Origin: Chryseobacterium sp. 3008163
GTDB taxonomy: Bacteria; Bacteroidota; Bacteroidia; Flavobacteriales; Weeksellaceae
DNA length: 64,000 nucleotides
Direction of reading: 5' to 3'
Assembly (NCBI RefSeq): GCF_003669035.1
Contig: NZ_CP033070.1
Span: 1,736,001 to 1,800,000, forward strand
Shown here: piece by piece, positions 1 to 10,247 of the stretch
Layout of the letters: each line of letters opens with the position of its first letter
How positions within the stretch are numbered: the stretch's first letter is position 1
Notes under the pieces: generated by a model
The model's input: only the letters and a program-made list of their open reading frames with translations
The model's database searches: none
What the model was told of the DNA's origin: nothing
Program-made: the position numbers and the translations under genes

Positions 1-911
1 ATTCTATTCATTTCAAGTGAATTTGCCATGTGCTCAGAAACAACTACAACCGCATAATTTGACGCTTGCTGTCCTGCTGCATTTCTAGCCCAAGTTAAAG
101 CATATGGATTCATCTGATCATCAGTAGACGAATTATATCCAGGGTTCAATCTTACTTCTTCTTCTATAAATGTTGCACCAGCTAATGTTTGAAGTTTTGT
201 ATTTCTATACGTAGCTAAATCACCGGTAACATTTGACATTCTAACTAGTAATCTGAGTTTTATAGTATTAGACAGAGCTTTCCATTTAGTCATATTTCCA
301 GAGAAAACTATATCAGAGGTAGGCACTAAAGCATCATGATTCGCAGCATCAATGATTGTATTTGCTTCTTCTAATTTCGTAATTAAGCTTTTATAAATAT
401 CTGAATCATTATCATATTTGGGTGTTGTATTCTGCTGGCCTAGGAAGGCCTCACTATAAGGAACCTTTCCGTACAAATCAACTATATACTGCATATAATA
501 AGCCTTCATAATTTTGGCTATAGCAACATAATTATCTTGTTTATGGTCAGCATTACTGGTAATCTCCATTTGATTGAAATTTGCAATTCTTGGATACAAA
601 CCTCCCCAAATACCACTATAAAAAGTATTATCTACACTAGATAGAGAAAATTCTCTTGAAAACGGACCAGCAATTGTGTAAGAATTTCCTGCCCAGCTAT
701 TCATCATTAGGTTACCAAACTGCATCATTGTACCTGCCTGCGTTCTATATGCAGTACTTAAAGCGCCTGGAAGCATAAGTTCAGGAGTAATCATCTCTGC
801 CTGTACAGCATTTGGATTATCATTTACATCCAAATATTCATTATTACAAGATATTGCGGCAAAACCTACAGTGGCAGCTAAAATTGTCGTTAGGAATTTA
901 TTATTTTTCAT
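1..911 (-). CDS. SusD/RagB-like nutrient-binding outer-membrane lipoprotein (3' end cut by window edge)
   Basis: The frame opens with ATG at 911 and runs off the left edge, so only about the first 303 residues are present. The N-terminus is a lipoprotein signal with a Cys at residue 22 (AAISC), followed by EYLDVNDNPN, typical of mature SusD-like proteins. Later stretches such as GGLYPRIANFNQ and LYGKVPYSEA are recognisable SusD/RagB helical-repeat signatures. In this family the lipoprotein caps a TonB-dependent SusC channel on the cell surface and binds the incoming glycan or peptide. It starts 9 bases after the susC-like gene that precedes it in transcription, so the two are almost certainly one operon. 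The substrate cannot be told from this fragment. Confidence 0.9.
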   Translation of the reverse strand, partial: MKNNKFLTTILAATVGFAAISCNNEYLDVNDNPNAVQAEMITPELMLPGALSTAYRTQAGTMMQFGNLMMNSWAGNSYTIAGPFSREFSLSSVDNTFYSGIWGGLYPRIANFNQMEITSNADHKQDNYVAIAKIMKAYYMQYIVDLYGKVPYSEAFLGQQNTTPKYDNDSDIYKSLITKLEEANTIIDAANHDALVPTSDIVFSGNMTKWKALSNTIKLRLLVRMSNVTGDLATYRNTKLQTLAGATFIEEEVRLNPGYNSSTDDQMNPYALTWARNAAGQQASNYAVVVVSEHMANSLEMNR

Positions 912-920
912 TTTTTTAAA

Positions 921-3920
921 TTAAAAAGTTACATTAAGATTAAAACCAAAAGTTCTCATACTAGGATATTGTCCTGTAACTGCAAATCCTCCTGCATTTC
1001 CGTTTGTGTTAGCAGTTTCCGGATCGTTATAGTTTCTATTATCTTTAGCATAAATGAAGAATGGATTTCTTGCATATACACCTACTGCTAATGAATTAAC
1101 AAAAGTATTTTTAAGAATTGATTTTGGTAAATCATAAGATAAAGCAATTTCTCTAACTTTTAATGCTGTCCCATCTACAACGAATTCTTCACCTACAGAT
1201 GTATAAGCCGACGTTGTAAAGTAATTCATTACTCCGAAATAGCTTGCATCATTACCTACGGGTGTACTATTAACAACATATTGCCCATTAACTAACTGAA
1301 CTGAATTTGGAATTACATATCCTTGAGATCTATCAAAATCACCTGTTTTTTCAGAAGACCCTGTAGTTCCTAAGCTTGCTTTAGCCAAAGAAACAAAGCT
1401 ATTTCCAGTTCGGTAATCTGCAGTAGCACTTAGAGTAAGTCCTTTGAATTTAAATGAAGTATTGATACCAACTACGTAATCAGGGTTCACTTTTCCAAGA
1501 ACTTCAAAAGTAGTGGTAGACAAAGGATTACCATTTGCGTTCACAATAATATTTCCACTTGGATCTCTTTGATACTTGGTTCCTTTAATTACTGGAAAAC
1601 TTTCTCCTTTAACTGCAAAAATACCTGCGTTTGTAGTAGTTGAATTATACAATGCCACTTCATCAACACCATCTGCTAATGATAAAATTTCAGTATCATA
1701 AGTTGAATAAGACCCTCTAACTTTCCATTCAAAGTCTTTTGTTTTAATAGGCGTAAATCCTAAATCCAATTCGTACCCTTGGTTTCTACTATCTCCGATA
1801 TTGTCCTGAAAATTACTAATTCCTGATGCAGTTGAAGTAGTAATTGTAGTAATAAAGTTGTCATTATCATTTCTATAAACAGAACCTTCAAAAGTAATTC
1901 TATCTTTAAAGAAACCTAATTGTATTGATGCTTCTTTTGAAATGAAGAATTCAGGTTCAATATCTTGAGCATATATAGTAGTTGTAGGAAGATAAGACGA
2001 AAGATTACCGAAAGGATATCCTATTGGGAAAGCACCAACTCTATCTAGCCCATATACAGGAATAGTTCCTGAATTCCCTACTTTACTATACCCTAAACTT
2101 ACCTTCGCATAGTTTAAAACTTTTCCTTTAATACTTTCAAAAGCTTTTGTAGGAATAAATGAAGCTCCAAATGAATAATATGGATATCCTTTATTACTAA
2201 ATGGCAGTTGAACGCCTTCTATAGTTACAGGATTAACACTTGTAACTGAACTTTTTTCATATCTGAATGTTGAATTAAAATATAAGAAATCCTTATATGC
2301 TAAATCTAAATTTGCAAACCAAGCAAAAGACCTTTGTCTAGTAGTATTATTATTTAGATTATAAAATTTATCTGGTTGTAATACATTGTTAATATGATAC
2401 CATCCCGGAATCTGAAGATTTTCACCTCCAACCTGAGCGATTGAGCTGGATGTATCTTGAATATTATGACCTACATTAACTTTTAAATTTAAATCATTCG
2501 TTAAATCGTAATCAAAATTAGCCATCAAATCACCATAATATCTAAAACTAGAAGATACAGATTTGTAATAATTTGACACAATTGGATCAGCACCATAATC
2601 TGTAGGAGAAGTACCATCAATAGGAGTACCTGTACCATCATAAACTCTATCAAATGCAAACGCATTTAAATGACTTTCTTGGATTGTAGAACCTGAAACA
2701 GCAGTTCCTGCATATGTAAATGAAATATGATCACTTAGTTTATATTCCAAATTAATCAATCCTGTAAAAGTTCTATCTTTAGTATCTGTTCTATTATTAT
2801 CTATAGTCCAGTAAGGATTAACATTATAAATAGTGTAACTAGCATCCGGAAGAGCATTTCTAAATTGTCTAACATCAACATTACTAGAAGTCTGAAGTAA
2901 CTGACCATAAAGACTTGAGCTGGTATTCGACGTTCTCGTATCTAAGTAGTTAACGTTCCCATCAATTCTCAGTTTACCTAATTTCTTTCCAGCTTTTAAA
3001 ATAAAATTATTTCGCTTTAAATTATCATTTTGAACAACAAAATCATTTTCAGCTCTGTTTACTGACAAGAAAACGTAAGAGTCTTCTCCTCCTGATGTTA
3101 CTGATAAGCCATTTTGCATCAAAACTCCTGTTTTAAAGAAATTTTTCATTCCATCTTCTTTAAAACTAAATGTCTCTCTACGCCAAGAATTATCAGCTAG
3201 TGGCATTCCTACTAGTAATGATTGCCCTCCTAAAGCTGATGAATAAGCAGGTCCCCAGTTGGTATTCTCATATGGTGTCCAATTTGCACCACCATAATCA
3301 GTAGTATCAAAAGTATCGCCTGGATACCCTTGCCCATACTGTGTTTGCCTATAAGGCATTTTAAAAACACTTGAAAAATCAATTGAATTTGTAAGGCTAA
3401 ACTGTAATCTTTCTGACTTAGTTCCTCTCCTTGTTGTAACTACAATAACACCATTACTTCCTCTCTCACCATACAAAGCAGACCCCTGCATACCTTTAAT
3501 GATATTCATATTTTCAATGATTTCAGGAGGTAAATTTTGTAAAATTCCTAATGTGGAAATCACACCATCGATAACAACTAGTGCTTGATTATTCCCTGAA
3601 ATCGATCTTGGACCTCTTAAAACAACTCTTGTTGTAGAATTTACAGAATTATCGGTTGTATTAATCTGTAATCCAGAAACTTTACCTGTTAATGCTTGAA
3701 CTGCATTAGGGTTGTTAGCTTGAGTAATTTCAGCATTATTTACTACTTGATTGGTAGATGTTACAGCATCCTGTCTTTTCTTAAGACCTAATGCTCCTGT
3801 TACCACTACCTCACGAATATCCTGAGTTCTCAGAGTGTCGCCTTGTGTTTCTTGAGCATTTACCATCGCAAAGGAGGATGTAAGAACCAAAGCTAAAATA
3901 CTTGCAGTTAATTTATTCAT
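921..3920 (-). CDS. SusC/RagA-family TonB-linked outer-membrane transporter
   Basis: A 999-residue protein with a Sec signal peptide (cleavage near VNAQ, residue 23). It has a TonB-box-like and plug region (EVVVTGALG, then NAVQALTGKVSGLQI and VVIDG, roughly residues 36-130) and a long beta-barrel ending in aromatic-rich FGFNLNVTF, the usual C-terminal barrel strand. It forms the active-transport channel for the SusD-like lipoprotein encoded next to it, powered by TonB/ExbBD. Most SusC proteins carry an extra carboxypeptidase-D-like regulatory domain of about 80 residues before the plug. Here the plug follows the signal peptide almost directly, so that domain is absent. Transcribed first of the pair. 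Confidence 0.93.
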   Translation of the reverse strand: MNKLTASILALVLTSSFAMVNAQETQGDTLRTQDIREVVVTGALGLKKRQDAVTSTNQVVNNAEITQANNPNAVQALTGKVSGLQINTTDNSVNSTTRVVLRGPRSISGNNQALVVIDGVISTLGILQNLPPEIIENMNIIKGMQGSALYGERGSNGVIVVTTRRGTKSERLQFSLTNSIDFSSVFKMPYRQTQYGQGYPGDTFDTTDYGGANWTPYENTNWGPAYSSALGGQSLLVGMPLADNSWRRETFSFKEDGMKNFFKTGVLMQNGLSVTSGGEDSYVFLSVNRAENDFVVQNDNLKRNNFILKAGKKLGKLRIDGNVNYLDTRTSNTSSSLYGQLLQTSSNVDVRQFRNALPDASYTIYNVNPYWTIDNNRTDTKDRTFTGLINLEYKLSDHISFTYAGTAVSGSTIQESHLNAFAFDRVYDGTGTPIDGTSPTDYGADPIVSNYYKSVSSSFRYYGDLMANFDYDLTNDLNLKVNVGHNIQDTSSSIAQVGGENLQIPGWYHINNVLQPDKFYNLNNNTTRQRSFAWFANLDLAYKDFLYFNSTFRYEKSSVTSVNPVTIEGVQLPFSNKGYPYYSFGASFIPTKAFESIKGKVLNYAKVSLGYSKVGNSGTIPVYGLDRVGAFPIGYPFGNLSSYLPTTTIYAQDIEPEFFISKEASIQLGFFKDRITFEGSVYRNDNDNFITTITTSTASGISNFQDNIGDSRNQGYELDLGFTPIKTKDFEWKVRGSYSTYDTEILSLADGVDEVALYNSTTTNAGIFAVKGESFPVIKGTKYQRDPSGNIIVNANGNPLSTTTFEVLGKVNPDYVVGINTSFKFKGLTLSATADYRTGNSFVSLAKASLGTTGSSEKTGDFDRSQGYVIPNSVQLVNGQYVVNSTPVGNDASYFGVMNYFTTSAYTSVGEEFVVDGTALKVREIALSYDLPKSILKNTFVNSLAVGVYARNPFFIYAKDNRNYNDPETANTNGNAGGFAVTGQYPSMRTFGFNLNVTF

Positions 3921-4335
3921 TTATATATTAATTTTGTGTTCGCAAAGTTGTGAAACTTTTTCTTAAGAAACGATTAAAATTTCAAAAAAAATTAATATTT
4001 TTTAACAATTTAATTTTTCGCAATTTTGAATAATTTATGTCATTATTTTTTATTAAATCACTAAAAAACATTAAAATAAACACACATATCAATAAACAAA
4101 ATTCAAAAATAGCAAACTACTCTATGAGCTTAATTAATTAAAAACTATAAAAATGATGATAATTTAACATAATAACACGCCAAAATCACAATTTATAATT
4201 AAAGTTAGAAACAAATTCACAGTTGATGGAAAAACAGCCTAAAATCAGTCAATATTTCATGGTGAAAATATGTCTTTATAGAGTCAAGTAATTATCTAAA
4301 AATAATACTAATGATCCTAACCAATCATAACAAAA
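3921..4335. other. AT-rich intergenic region upstream of the susC-like gene
   Basis: About 415 bases with no convincing gene on either strand. It should hold the promoter of the leftward SusC/SusD operon. I see no clear pair of flavobacterial promoter elements (TTG and TAnnTTTG at proper spacing). A weak CAACTTTG lies on the minus strand at 3943-3950 without a well-placed upstream element. Confidence 0.5.
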
Positions 4336-4364
4336 AGAGAAGCAATAAACTGCTTCTCTTTTTT
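4336..4364 (-). terminator. Intrinsic terminator after yidC
   Basis: A perfect 9-bp stem (4336-4344 with 4351-4359) and a 6-base loop. On the minus strand it is followed by a U-rich tract, just past the yidC stop at 4376. T residues also follow on the plus strand, so it could work both ways. Confidence 0.8.
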
Positions 4365-4375
4365 GTTATATAAAG

Positions 4376-6178
4376 TTATTTCTTTTTACCTTTTTGTTGC
4401 TCCTGCGTTTTCTGTGCATCCTGAGCTTTTTCCATCATTTCCCTCATTCGTTTCTGGAACTTCCCTTCTGCTTTTGGTTTCTCTTTATTTGCCTGAATCT
4501 GTGCATGAATTTTCTTTTCATCCAAAATCACATACTTTATAACTAGGATGATCAAAATATTAATTGCATTCGATACAAAATAATACCAAGATAAACCTGA
4601 TGCTGAAGTATTAAGGAAGAATAAGAAGGTGATCGGGAAAATATACATAATCACTTTCATATTCGGCATACCTTCCTGTTGTGGCTGCTGCATATTTCCT
4701 GAAGTCATTACGGTATAGATTAAGATTACAATCGTACATGCAATTGCAAATACACTTAAATGTTCACCCAAAAACGGTACACTGAATGGTAATTTAATTA
4801 AATCATCATAAGCTGTAAGATCTTTTGCAAACCAAAATCCCTGACCTCTCAGATCAATAAAGTTTGGAAAGAATCTGAACAATGCATAGAAAATAGGAAT
4901 CTGCACCAATGCCGGAAGACATCCCGCCATTTGATTAACTCCTGCTTTTCTGTAGATTTCCATTGTAGCCTGCTGCTTTTTCATCGGATCTGCATCCTTG
5001 AATTTCGCATTAGCTTCGTCAATTTCCGGACGAATCACTTTCATCATCGCACTCAATTTATGCTGCTTGTACATAATTGGCGACAAGATTAATTTTACGA
5101 TAATCGTCATTAAGAAAATCACCCAACCTGCGGATATCCCCCAGCCTGCAATAATTCCGTATAACCACATGAAGAAATAACGGTTCATTGCTCCTATGAA
5201 TGACCAACCTAATGGTAAGATTTCGTCAAAATTTTTGTTTTCATAAGAACTTAAAAGTTTTAAGTCCAATGGCATAAAATACCAGGTAAAATCCTGATTC
5301 AGCTCACTTCCTGACATCTGAACCTCACCTTCGTAGTCTAGTTTTTTCAGATACTCACCTTCTTCGATAGACTCCTGATTACCCTTGCTTTTCGTAAATC
5401 CGTTTTTCGCTTCGATTACAGATGCGAAAAACTGTTGCTTTACACCAATCCAGTTTATCGTTTCCTCCGGCTCGTCCATCGTGGTTCTACCGTCGTACTC
5501 ATACTTCTTATAATTATCAAAAACATAAGAGAATTCTGAGTGAGTCTGCTCCTGTGCTCTACCTTTTTCGAGATTTCTCACACTGTAATTCCAAAGGAAG
5601 TCTGCTTTCGTAGCTGAAGTTACTTTAGCAAGACCTTGTGTTCTTACTTTGAAATCTACCGTATATTTATCTAATAAAGTATAAATAAACTGAATCACAG
5701 CTCCGTTATAATTGGCAGTCAACGTTACAGCATTACCTGCAACAGTAGGTGAGAAAACCAAATCTTTTGTATTAACCGGTTTCCCGGATTTATCTTTGAA
5801 CTGAAAACCGTAGCTCGAGTTATTTTTAGTAATCAGATTAAGCGGAAGATCTGCCTTATCGGTTTTATGATCGTACGCTTTATATTCTAAAAGCTCAACC
5901 TTTGAAACCTGACCTCCTAAGCTTGAAAACTCAAGTTTCAGTTGTTTGTTTTCCAAATTTGAAACTTGAATAGCATTCGGAGTCACATTAGGATTGATAT
6001 CGGCTGCCGGAGTTTGCTTTACGGGATTTTTTGCCTGTTCTGTTTTCTGTTGCTCAGCTTTCAGCTTTTCTGCTTCCTGATCATTTCTCTGGAAATAAAA
6101 CATGAATCCGAAAAGGACCAAACATAAAACCGCAAAACTAATAATCTGACTTTTATCGAGTCCGTTGTTCTGTTGCAT
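4376..6178 (-). CDS. yidC: Membrane protein insertase YidC
   Basis: A 600-residue inner-membrane protein. It starts with one N-terminal membrane helix (residues 12-28), then a large periplasmic beta domain (about 60-320), and a conserved C-terminal bundle of membrane helices with the hallmark segments GWGISAGWVIFLMTIIVK, QMAGCLPALVQIPIFYALF and TASGLSWYYFVSNAINI. The tail is lysine- and glutamine-rich, as usual for ribosome-contacting YidC tails. It inserts membrane proteins with or without SecYEG. Length and domain order match Bacteroidota YidC. It lies 175 bases downstream of pyrG in the same direction, and a strong terminator follows it. Confidence 0.97.
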   Translation of the reverse strand: MQQNNGLDKSQIISFAVLCLVLFGFMFYFQRNDQEAEKLKAEQQKTEQAKNPVKQTPAADINPNVTPNAIQVSNLENKQLKLEFSSLGGQVSKVELLEYKAYDHKTDKADLPLNLITKNNSSYGFQFKDKSGKPVNTKDLVFSPTVAGNAVTLTANYNGAVIQFIYTLLDKYTVDFKVRTQGLAKVTSATKADFLWNYSVRNLEKGRAQEQTHSEFSYVFDNYKKYEYDGRTTMDEPEETINWIGVKQQFFASVIEAKNGFTKSKGNQESIEEGEYLKKLDYEGEVQMSGSELNQDFTWYFMPLDLKLLSSYENKNFDEILPLGWSFIGAMNRYFFMWLYGIIAGWGISAGWVIFLMTIIVKLILSPIMYKQHKLSAMMKVIRPEIDEANAKFKDADPMKKQQATMEIYRKAGVNQMAGCLPALVQIPIFYALFRFFPNFIDLRGQGFWFAKDLTAYDDLIKLPFSVPFLGEHLSVFAIACTIVILIYTVMTSGNMQQPQQEGMPNMKVIMYIFPITFLFFLNTSASGLSWYYFVSNAINILIILVIKYVILDEKKIHAQIQANKEKPKAEGKFQKRMREMMEKAQDAQKTQEQQKGKKK

Positions 6179-6288
6179 TCTATTTTAATTAAAATTTTTA
6201 AAATTTAAACAAGCATAGCAATGCCATACTTTTTGAGTCGACAAAAATACTGTTTTTTTATCAAAACTCTATACTATAATATGTTACT

Positions 6289-6334
6289 ATATAATAAACT
6301 CAGACTGACAAAAATCAACCTGAGTTTATTATAT
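6289..6334 (-). terminator. Long stem-loop after pyrG, probable terminator
   Basis: A perfect 15-bp inverted repeat (6289-6303 with 6320-6334) around a 16-base loop, 20 bases beyond the pyrG stop. No clean U-tract follows on the minus strand, so it may act as a 3'-end stabiliser instead of a simple intrinsic terminator. Confidence 0.5.
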
Positions 6335-6353
6335 AACGTTTGTAATTAAACAA

Positions 6354-7966
6354 TTACTTTATCTCTTTTTCACAAGCCTTGATGAAAGCTCTGAATAAAG
6401 GATGCGGTGAAGCAACTGTACTTTTGTATTCCGGGTGATACTGAACTCCTACGTAGAAAGGATGATCCGGCATTTCTAATGCTTCTACCAAACCTGTTTC
6501 AGGATTTGTACCTGTCGCAAGGAAACCGTTTTTTTCAAATTCCTGAATGTACTCACTATTAAATTCGTAACGGTGACGGTGTCTTTCAGAAATATTTTTG
6601 CTTCCATAGATTTCATGTAATTTCGAACCGTTTTTCAACGAACATTTCCATGCTCCAAGACGCATTGTACCTCCTTTATCCACTACATTTTTCTGTTCTT
6701 CCATCAAAGAAATTACAGGATGTTCTGTAGAAGTATCAAATTCCATTGAGTTGGCTTTTGTGTAACCTAAAACATTTCTGGCAAATTCTACAGTCATAAT
6801 CTGCATTCCCAAACAAATTCCCAACATCGGAACTTTATTCTCTCTTGCATACTGAGCCGTAAGAATTTTACCTTCAATACCTCTGTCGCCAAAACCTGGA
6901 GCAATCAAGATACCACATACTCCATCTAAAGTTTCCTTAATATTTTCTTTGGTTAAATCACCACTGTAAACCCATCTGATTTTCACTTCCGTTTCAATAT
7001 CTGCACCGGCATGTTTGAATGCTTCAGCAATTGAAATATAAGAATCCTGAAGTGAAATATATTTTCCAACCAAAGCAATTTCTACGGTTCTCTTTGGATT
7101 TTGGAATTTCTTTACGAAAGTTTTCCAATCTTTAAGATCTGCTTCTTTATCGCTTTTTAAATCTAATCCTTTAAGAACTACATCGTCAAAGTTTTGTTTT
7201 GAAGGTACATTGGAACTTCGTAAATCGTTTCCAAATCTTTACATTCTATCACATTATCCAAAGAAACGTTACAGAATTGAGCCAGTTTTGCTCTCTGATC
7301 TTTCGGAATTTTATGTTCTGTTCTACAAACTAAAACGTCTGCCATAATTCCGCTTTCCATCAACTGGCGAACAGAATGCTGAGAAGGTTTTGTCTTTAAT
7401 TCTCCACTTGAAGCCAGATAAGGCAATAAAGTCAGGTGAATCACCATAGAATTTTTCTCACCCAATTCCCACTTCAACTGACGTACAGTTTCGATGTAAG
7501 GTAAAGACTCAATATCGCCTACAGTTCCGCCGATTTCCGTAATAATGATATCGTAGTTCTGTTTAGATAAAATTTTAATTCTACGTTTGATTTCATTCGT
7601 AATATGAGGAATTACCTGCACTGTTTTTCCAAGGAAGTCTCCTTTTCTTTCCTTTTCGATTACAGTTTGGTAGATTTTTCCTGTGGTAACATTGTTGTTT
7701 TGAGAAGTCGGCGAGTCAAGATAACGCTCGTAGTGTCCTAAATCCAGATCTGTCTCCGCACCATCTTCGGTTACATAGCATTCTCCGTGTTCATAAGGGT
7801 TTAATGTTCCTGGGTCGATATTAATATAAGGATCCAATTTTTGAATAGTTACATTAAAGCCGCGTGATTTTAGCAGAAGTCCCAGAGAAGCAGAAACGAT
7901 TCCCTTTCCCAAAGATGAAGTTACACCTCCTGTCACAAAGATGTACTTTGTATTCTTTTTACTCAT
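6354..7966 (-). CDS. pyrG: CTP synthase (frame broken by one missing base)
   Basis: Makes CTP from UTP, ATP and glutamine. The N-terminal synthetase half begins [15 protein letters not shown] with SSLGKG (ATP loop). The C-terminal class I glutamine amidotransferase half holds the nucleophile in MLGICLGMQ and the catalytic pair in VQYHPEY. As given, the frame breaks near 7192-7200. The N-terminal frame runs to a stop just past it, and the rest continues one frame over. Adding one A (coding sense) to the AAAACAAAA tract restores a continuous 537-residue protein through [10 protein letters not shown], the normal family length. ATG at 7966 is chosen because conserved residues begin there; a longer start at 8113 has no support. 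Probably a sequence error in an essential gene. Confidence 0.93.
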
Positions 7967-8080
7967 TAGATTAGGTTTGTGCAAAGTTAGGGCAAAAAGA
8001 AATGCAAAGCAATTTTGTTGCACTTTTAAATTCTGAAATTCAACTAAATTTATTTGAAAACTGGAAATTAAAAACAAAAA

Positions 8081-8109
8081 AGGTTTCCCAAAATAACTTT
8101 GAGAAACCT
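8081..8109 (-). terminator. Intrinsic terminator after the YceI-family gene
   Basis: A 12-bp stem with one mismatch (8081-8092 with 8098-8109) and a 5-base loop. On the minus strand it is followed by TTTTTTGTTTTT. It sits between the YceI stop (8142) and the pyrG start (7966). Confidence 0.75.
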
Positions 8110-8141
8110 CCACCTAAACCAAATTATATATATGAAAATTA

Positions 8142-8711
8142 TTATTCTTTTGTCAATTCAAAAAATAAAGTTACCTCAACATCTTTAGCAACACCAGCTC
8201 CCGTAGGATCATATTTAATGTTATAATCTAAACGATTAACTGAAAATTTAGCTTGCAGACCCAGCACCTCTTTTCCTTGTTGATTTTTAGCAATACCACC
8301 AAAAGTTACAGGAATACTTATTTCTTTAGTCACATCTTTTATGGTCAATTTACCTTTAAGCGTATAATTATTGCCTTTACCTTGTGATAATGTTGCACCT
8401 TGGAAAATCATTTCAGGAAACTTTCCTGCATCAAAAAAATCAGCGCTTTTCAGATGTTTATCCCTAGGCTCAACACCTGTATTTATTGTTTCCGGATAAA
8501 CAGTGAAATCGAATTTTGCATTATTTAAATTTGTTCCCCCTGTAGAAACAGTTCCTACAAATTTATCAAATTTCCCTTGCACAAAACTAATTCCCATGTG
8601 CTTTATACTGAAATTCACCGATGAATGCATCGGATCAACGCTCCAAGAAGTTTGTGCAAATGTGAATATGCTAACTAAAACAAATACAAAGCTTAAAAGT
8701 ATTTTTTTCAT
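8142..8711 (-). CDS. YceI-family periplasmic lipid-binding-like protein
   Basis: A 189-residue protein with a signal peptide (cleavage after FTFA, near residue 19). The mature start, WSVDPMHSSVNFSIKHMG, is the classic first strand of the YceI lipocalin-like barrel. Further family marks are the segments around TGVEPRDKHLKSADFFDAGKFP and LTIKDVTKEISIPVTFGG. YceI proteins bind isoprenoid-type lipids in the periplasm in known cases; the ligand here is unknown. It is divergent from radA, with 115 bases between the starts, so the two probably have back-to-back promoters. A terminator follows the gene. Confidence 0.93.
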   Translation of the reverse strand: MKKILLSFVFVLVSIFTFAQTSWSVDPMHSSVNFSIKHMGISFVQGKFDKFVGTVSTGGTNLNNAKFDFTVYPETINTGVEPRDKHLKSADFFDAGKFPEMIFQGATLSQGKGNNYTLKGKLTIKDVTKEISIPVTFGGIAKNQQGKEVLGLQAKFSVNRLDYNIKYDPTGAGVAKDVEVTLFFELTKE

Positions 8712-8826
8712 TTTTAAAATTTATATAGCAAATGTACATCAGAAAATTCAAAATATTCATTGATGCATGATAAGATTAACAATTTTTACGAAAAAATTTG
8801 AGCAGGATTTTTCATAATTTTACAGA

Positions 8827-10175
8827 ATGGCAAAACTCAAAACAGCTTATTTCTGTCAAAACTGCGGTTCGCAATATCCGCAATGGACAGGGCAATGTAA
8901 AAATTGTCTTGAATGGAATACTTTGGTAGAAGAAATTGTAGAAAAAACATCTTCGAAAACTCCTCCTTTTTCAAAATCAAAACAAAACGTCATCAACATT
9001 ATCGAAGTTGAAGCCGTAGAAGAACCAAGAATAAAAACCCCATCAGATGAACTCAACAGAGTTTTAGGAGGTGGAATTGTTTTAGGCTCTGTCACATTGA
9101 TTGGCGGTGAACCCGGAATTGGAAAATCTACCCTTCTTCTTCAGCTTGCTTTAAAGATGAAAAAGAAAGTTTTCTATGTCTCAGGTGAAGAAAGTGCTTC
9201 TCAGATTAAAATGAGAGCCGATCGTTTGGCTGAAATTAAAAACCCAAATTGTTTTCTTTATACAGAAACTTCTTTAGAAAAGATACTTCACGAAGCTAAA
9301 AAGCTGGAACCTGATTTTGTTATTATTGATTCTATTCAAACTTTGCAATCTCAACTGATTGAAAGTTCACCGGGAACTGTTTCTCAAATTCGTGAATGTT
9401 CTAATGAAATTATTAAATATGCCAAAGAAAATAATGTTCCTGTATTTTTAGTCGGTCACATCACAAAAGACGGACAAATTGCAGGCCCAAAAGTTTTGGA
9501 ACACATGGTCGATGTGGTTCTTAATTTTGACGGAGACAGAAACCATCTTTTCAGATTATTGAGAGCTAATAAAAACCGTTTTGGATCGACTGCAGAAATA
9601 GGAATTTACGAAATGGTGTCACAGGGTTTAAAGGAAATAAAAAATCCTTCAGAAATTTTAATTACTAAAAAATTTGAAGAACTTTCCGGAAATTCTGTTG
9701 CCGTAACCCTTGAAGGAAACCGCCCGATGCTTTTGGAAATTCAGGCATTGGTAAGCACAGCAGTCTACGGAACTCCACAAAGAAGCTGTACTGGGTTTGA
9801 TTCTAAAAGACTGAATATGCTTTTGGCAGTTTTAGAAAAAGAGCAGGCTTTCAGTTGGGCGCAAAAGATGTTTTCTTAAATATTACAGGAGGAATAAAAA
9901 CTGATGATCCTGCATTAGATTTAGCGGTTGTTGCATCTATTCTTTCATCTAATGAAGATATTGCGATTTCTGAACATTTTTGTTTTGCAGGAGAAATTGG
10001 TTTAAGCGGAGAAATTCGCCCGGTGGCACAGGTCGAACAAAGAATTACAGAAGCTGAAAAATTGGGTTACGAGAAAATTTTTGTTTCGAATTTAAATAAA
10101 ATTCCAAAGAGAAAATTTGGGATCAAGATTGAAGAAGTGAGTAAGGTTGAGGATTTTCATGAAAGATTATTTTAA
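8827..10175 (+). CDS. radA: DNA repair protein RadA (frame broken by one missing base)
   Basis: A DnaB-like branch-migration ATPase that works with RecA in recombinational repair. The N-terminal four-Cys zinc finger is FCQNCG...CKNCLEW (residues 9-30). The RecA-like core has Walker A GGEPGIGKST and the RadA motif KNRFG. The C-terminal Lon-protease-like domain includes GIKTDDPALDLAVV and GEIGLSGEIRPV. The frame breaks at the A5 run 9836-9840. One added A gives EKRAGFQLGAKD, the expected family sequence, and joins the two halves into about 449 residues, the normal length. The second half cannot be a gene on its own, because it would start inside the Lon-like domain. Confidence 0.93.
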
Positions 10176-10247
10176 CGTTAAATAAATCATAATATTTTAG
10201 AGGTTTATATATATATTTGTTATTTAACAAAATTAATAAAACCGAAT

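Noticed and set aside
3943..3950. CAACTTTG as -7 element of the susC promoter
   Set aside because: No TTG at the correct spacing upstream; too weak to call.
7178..8113. Two separate genes for the two halves of CTP synthase
   Set aside because: One base restores a continuous normal-length protein, and neither half has its own sensible start or stop context.
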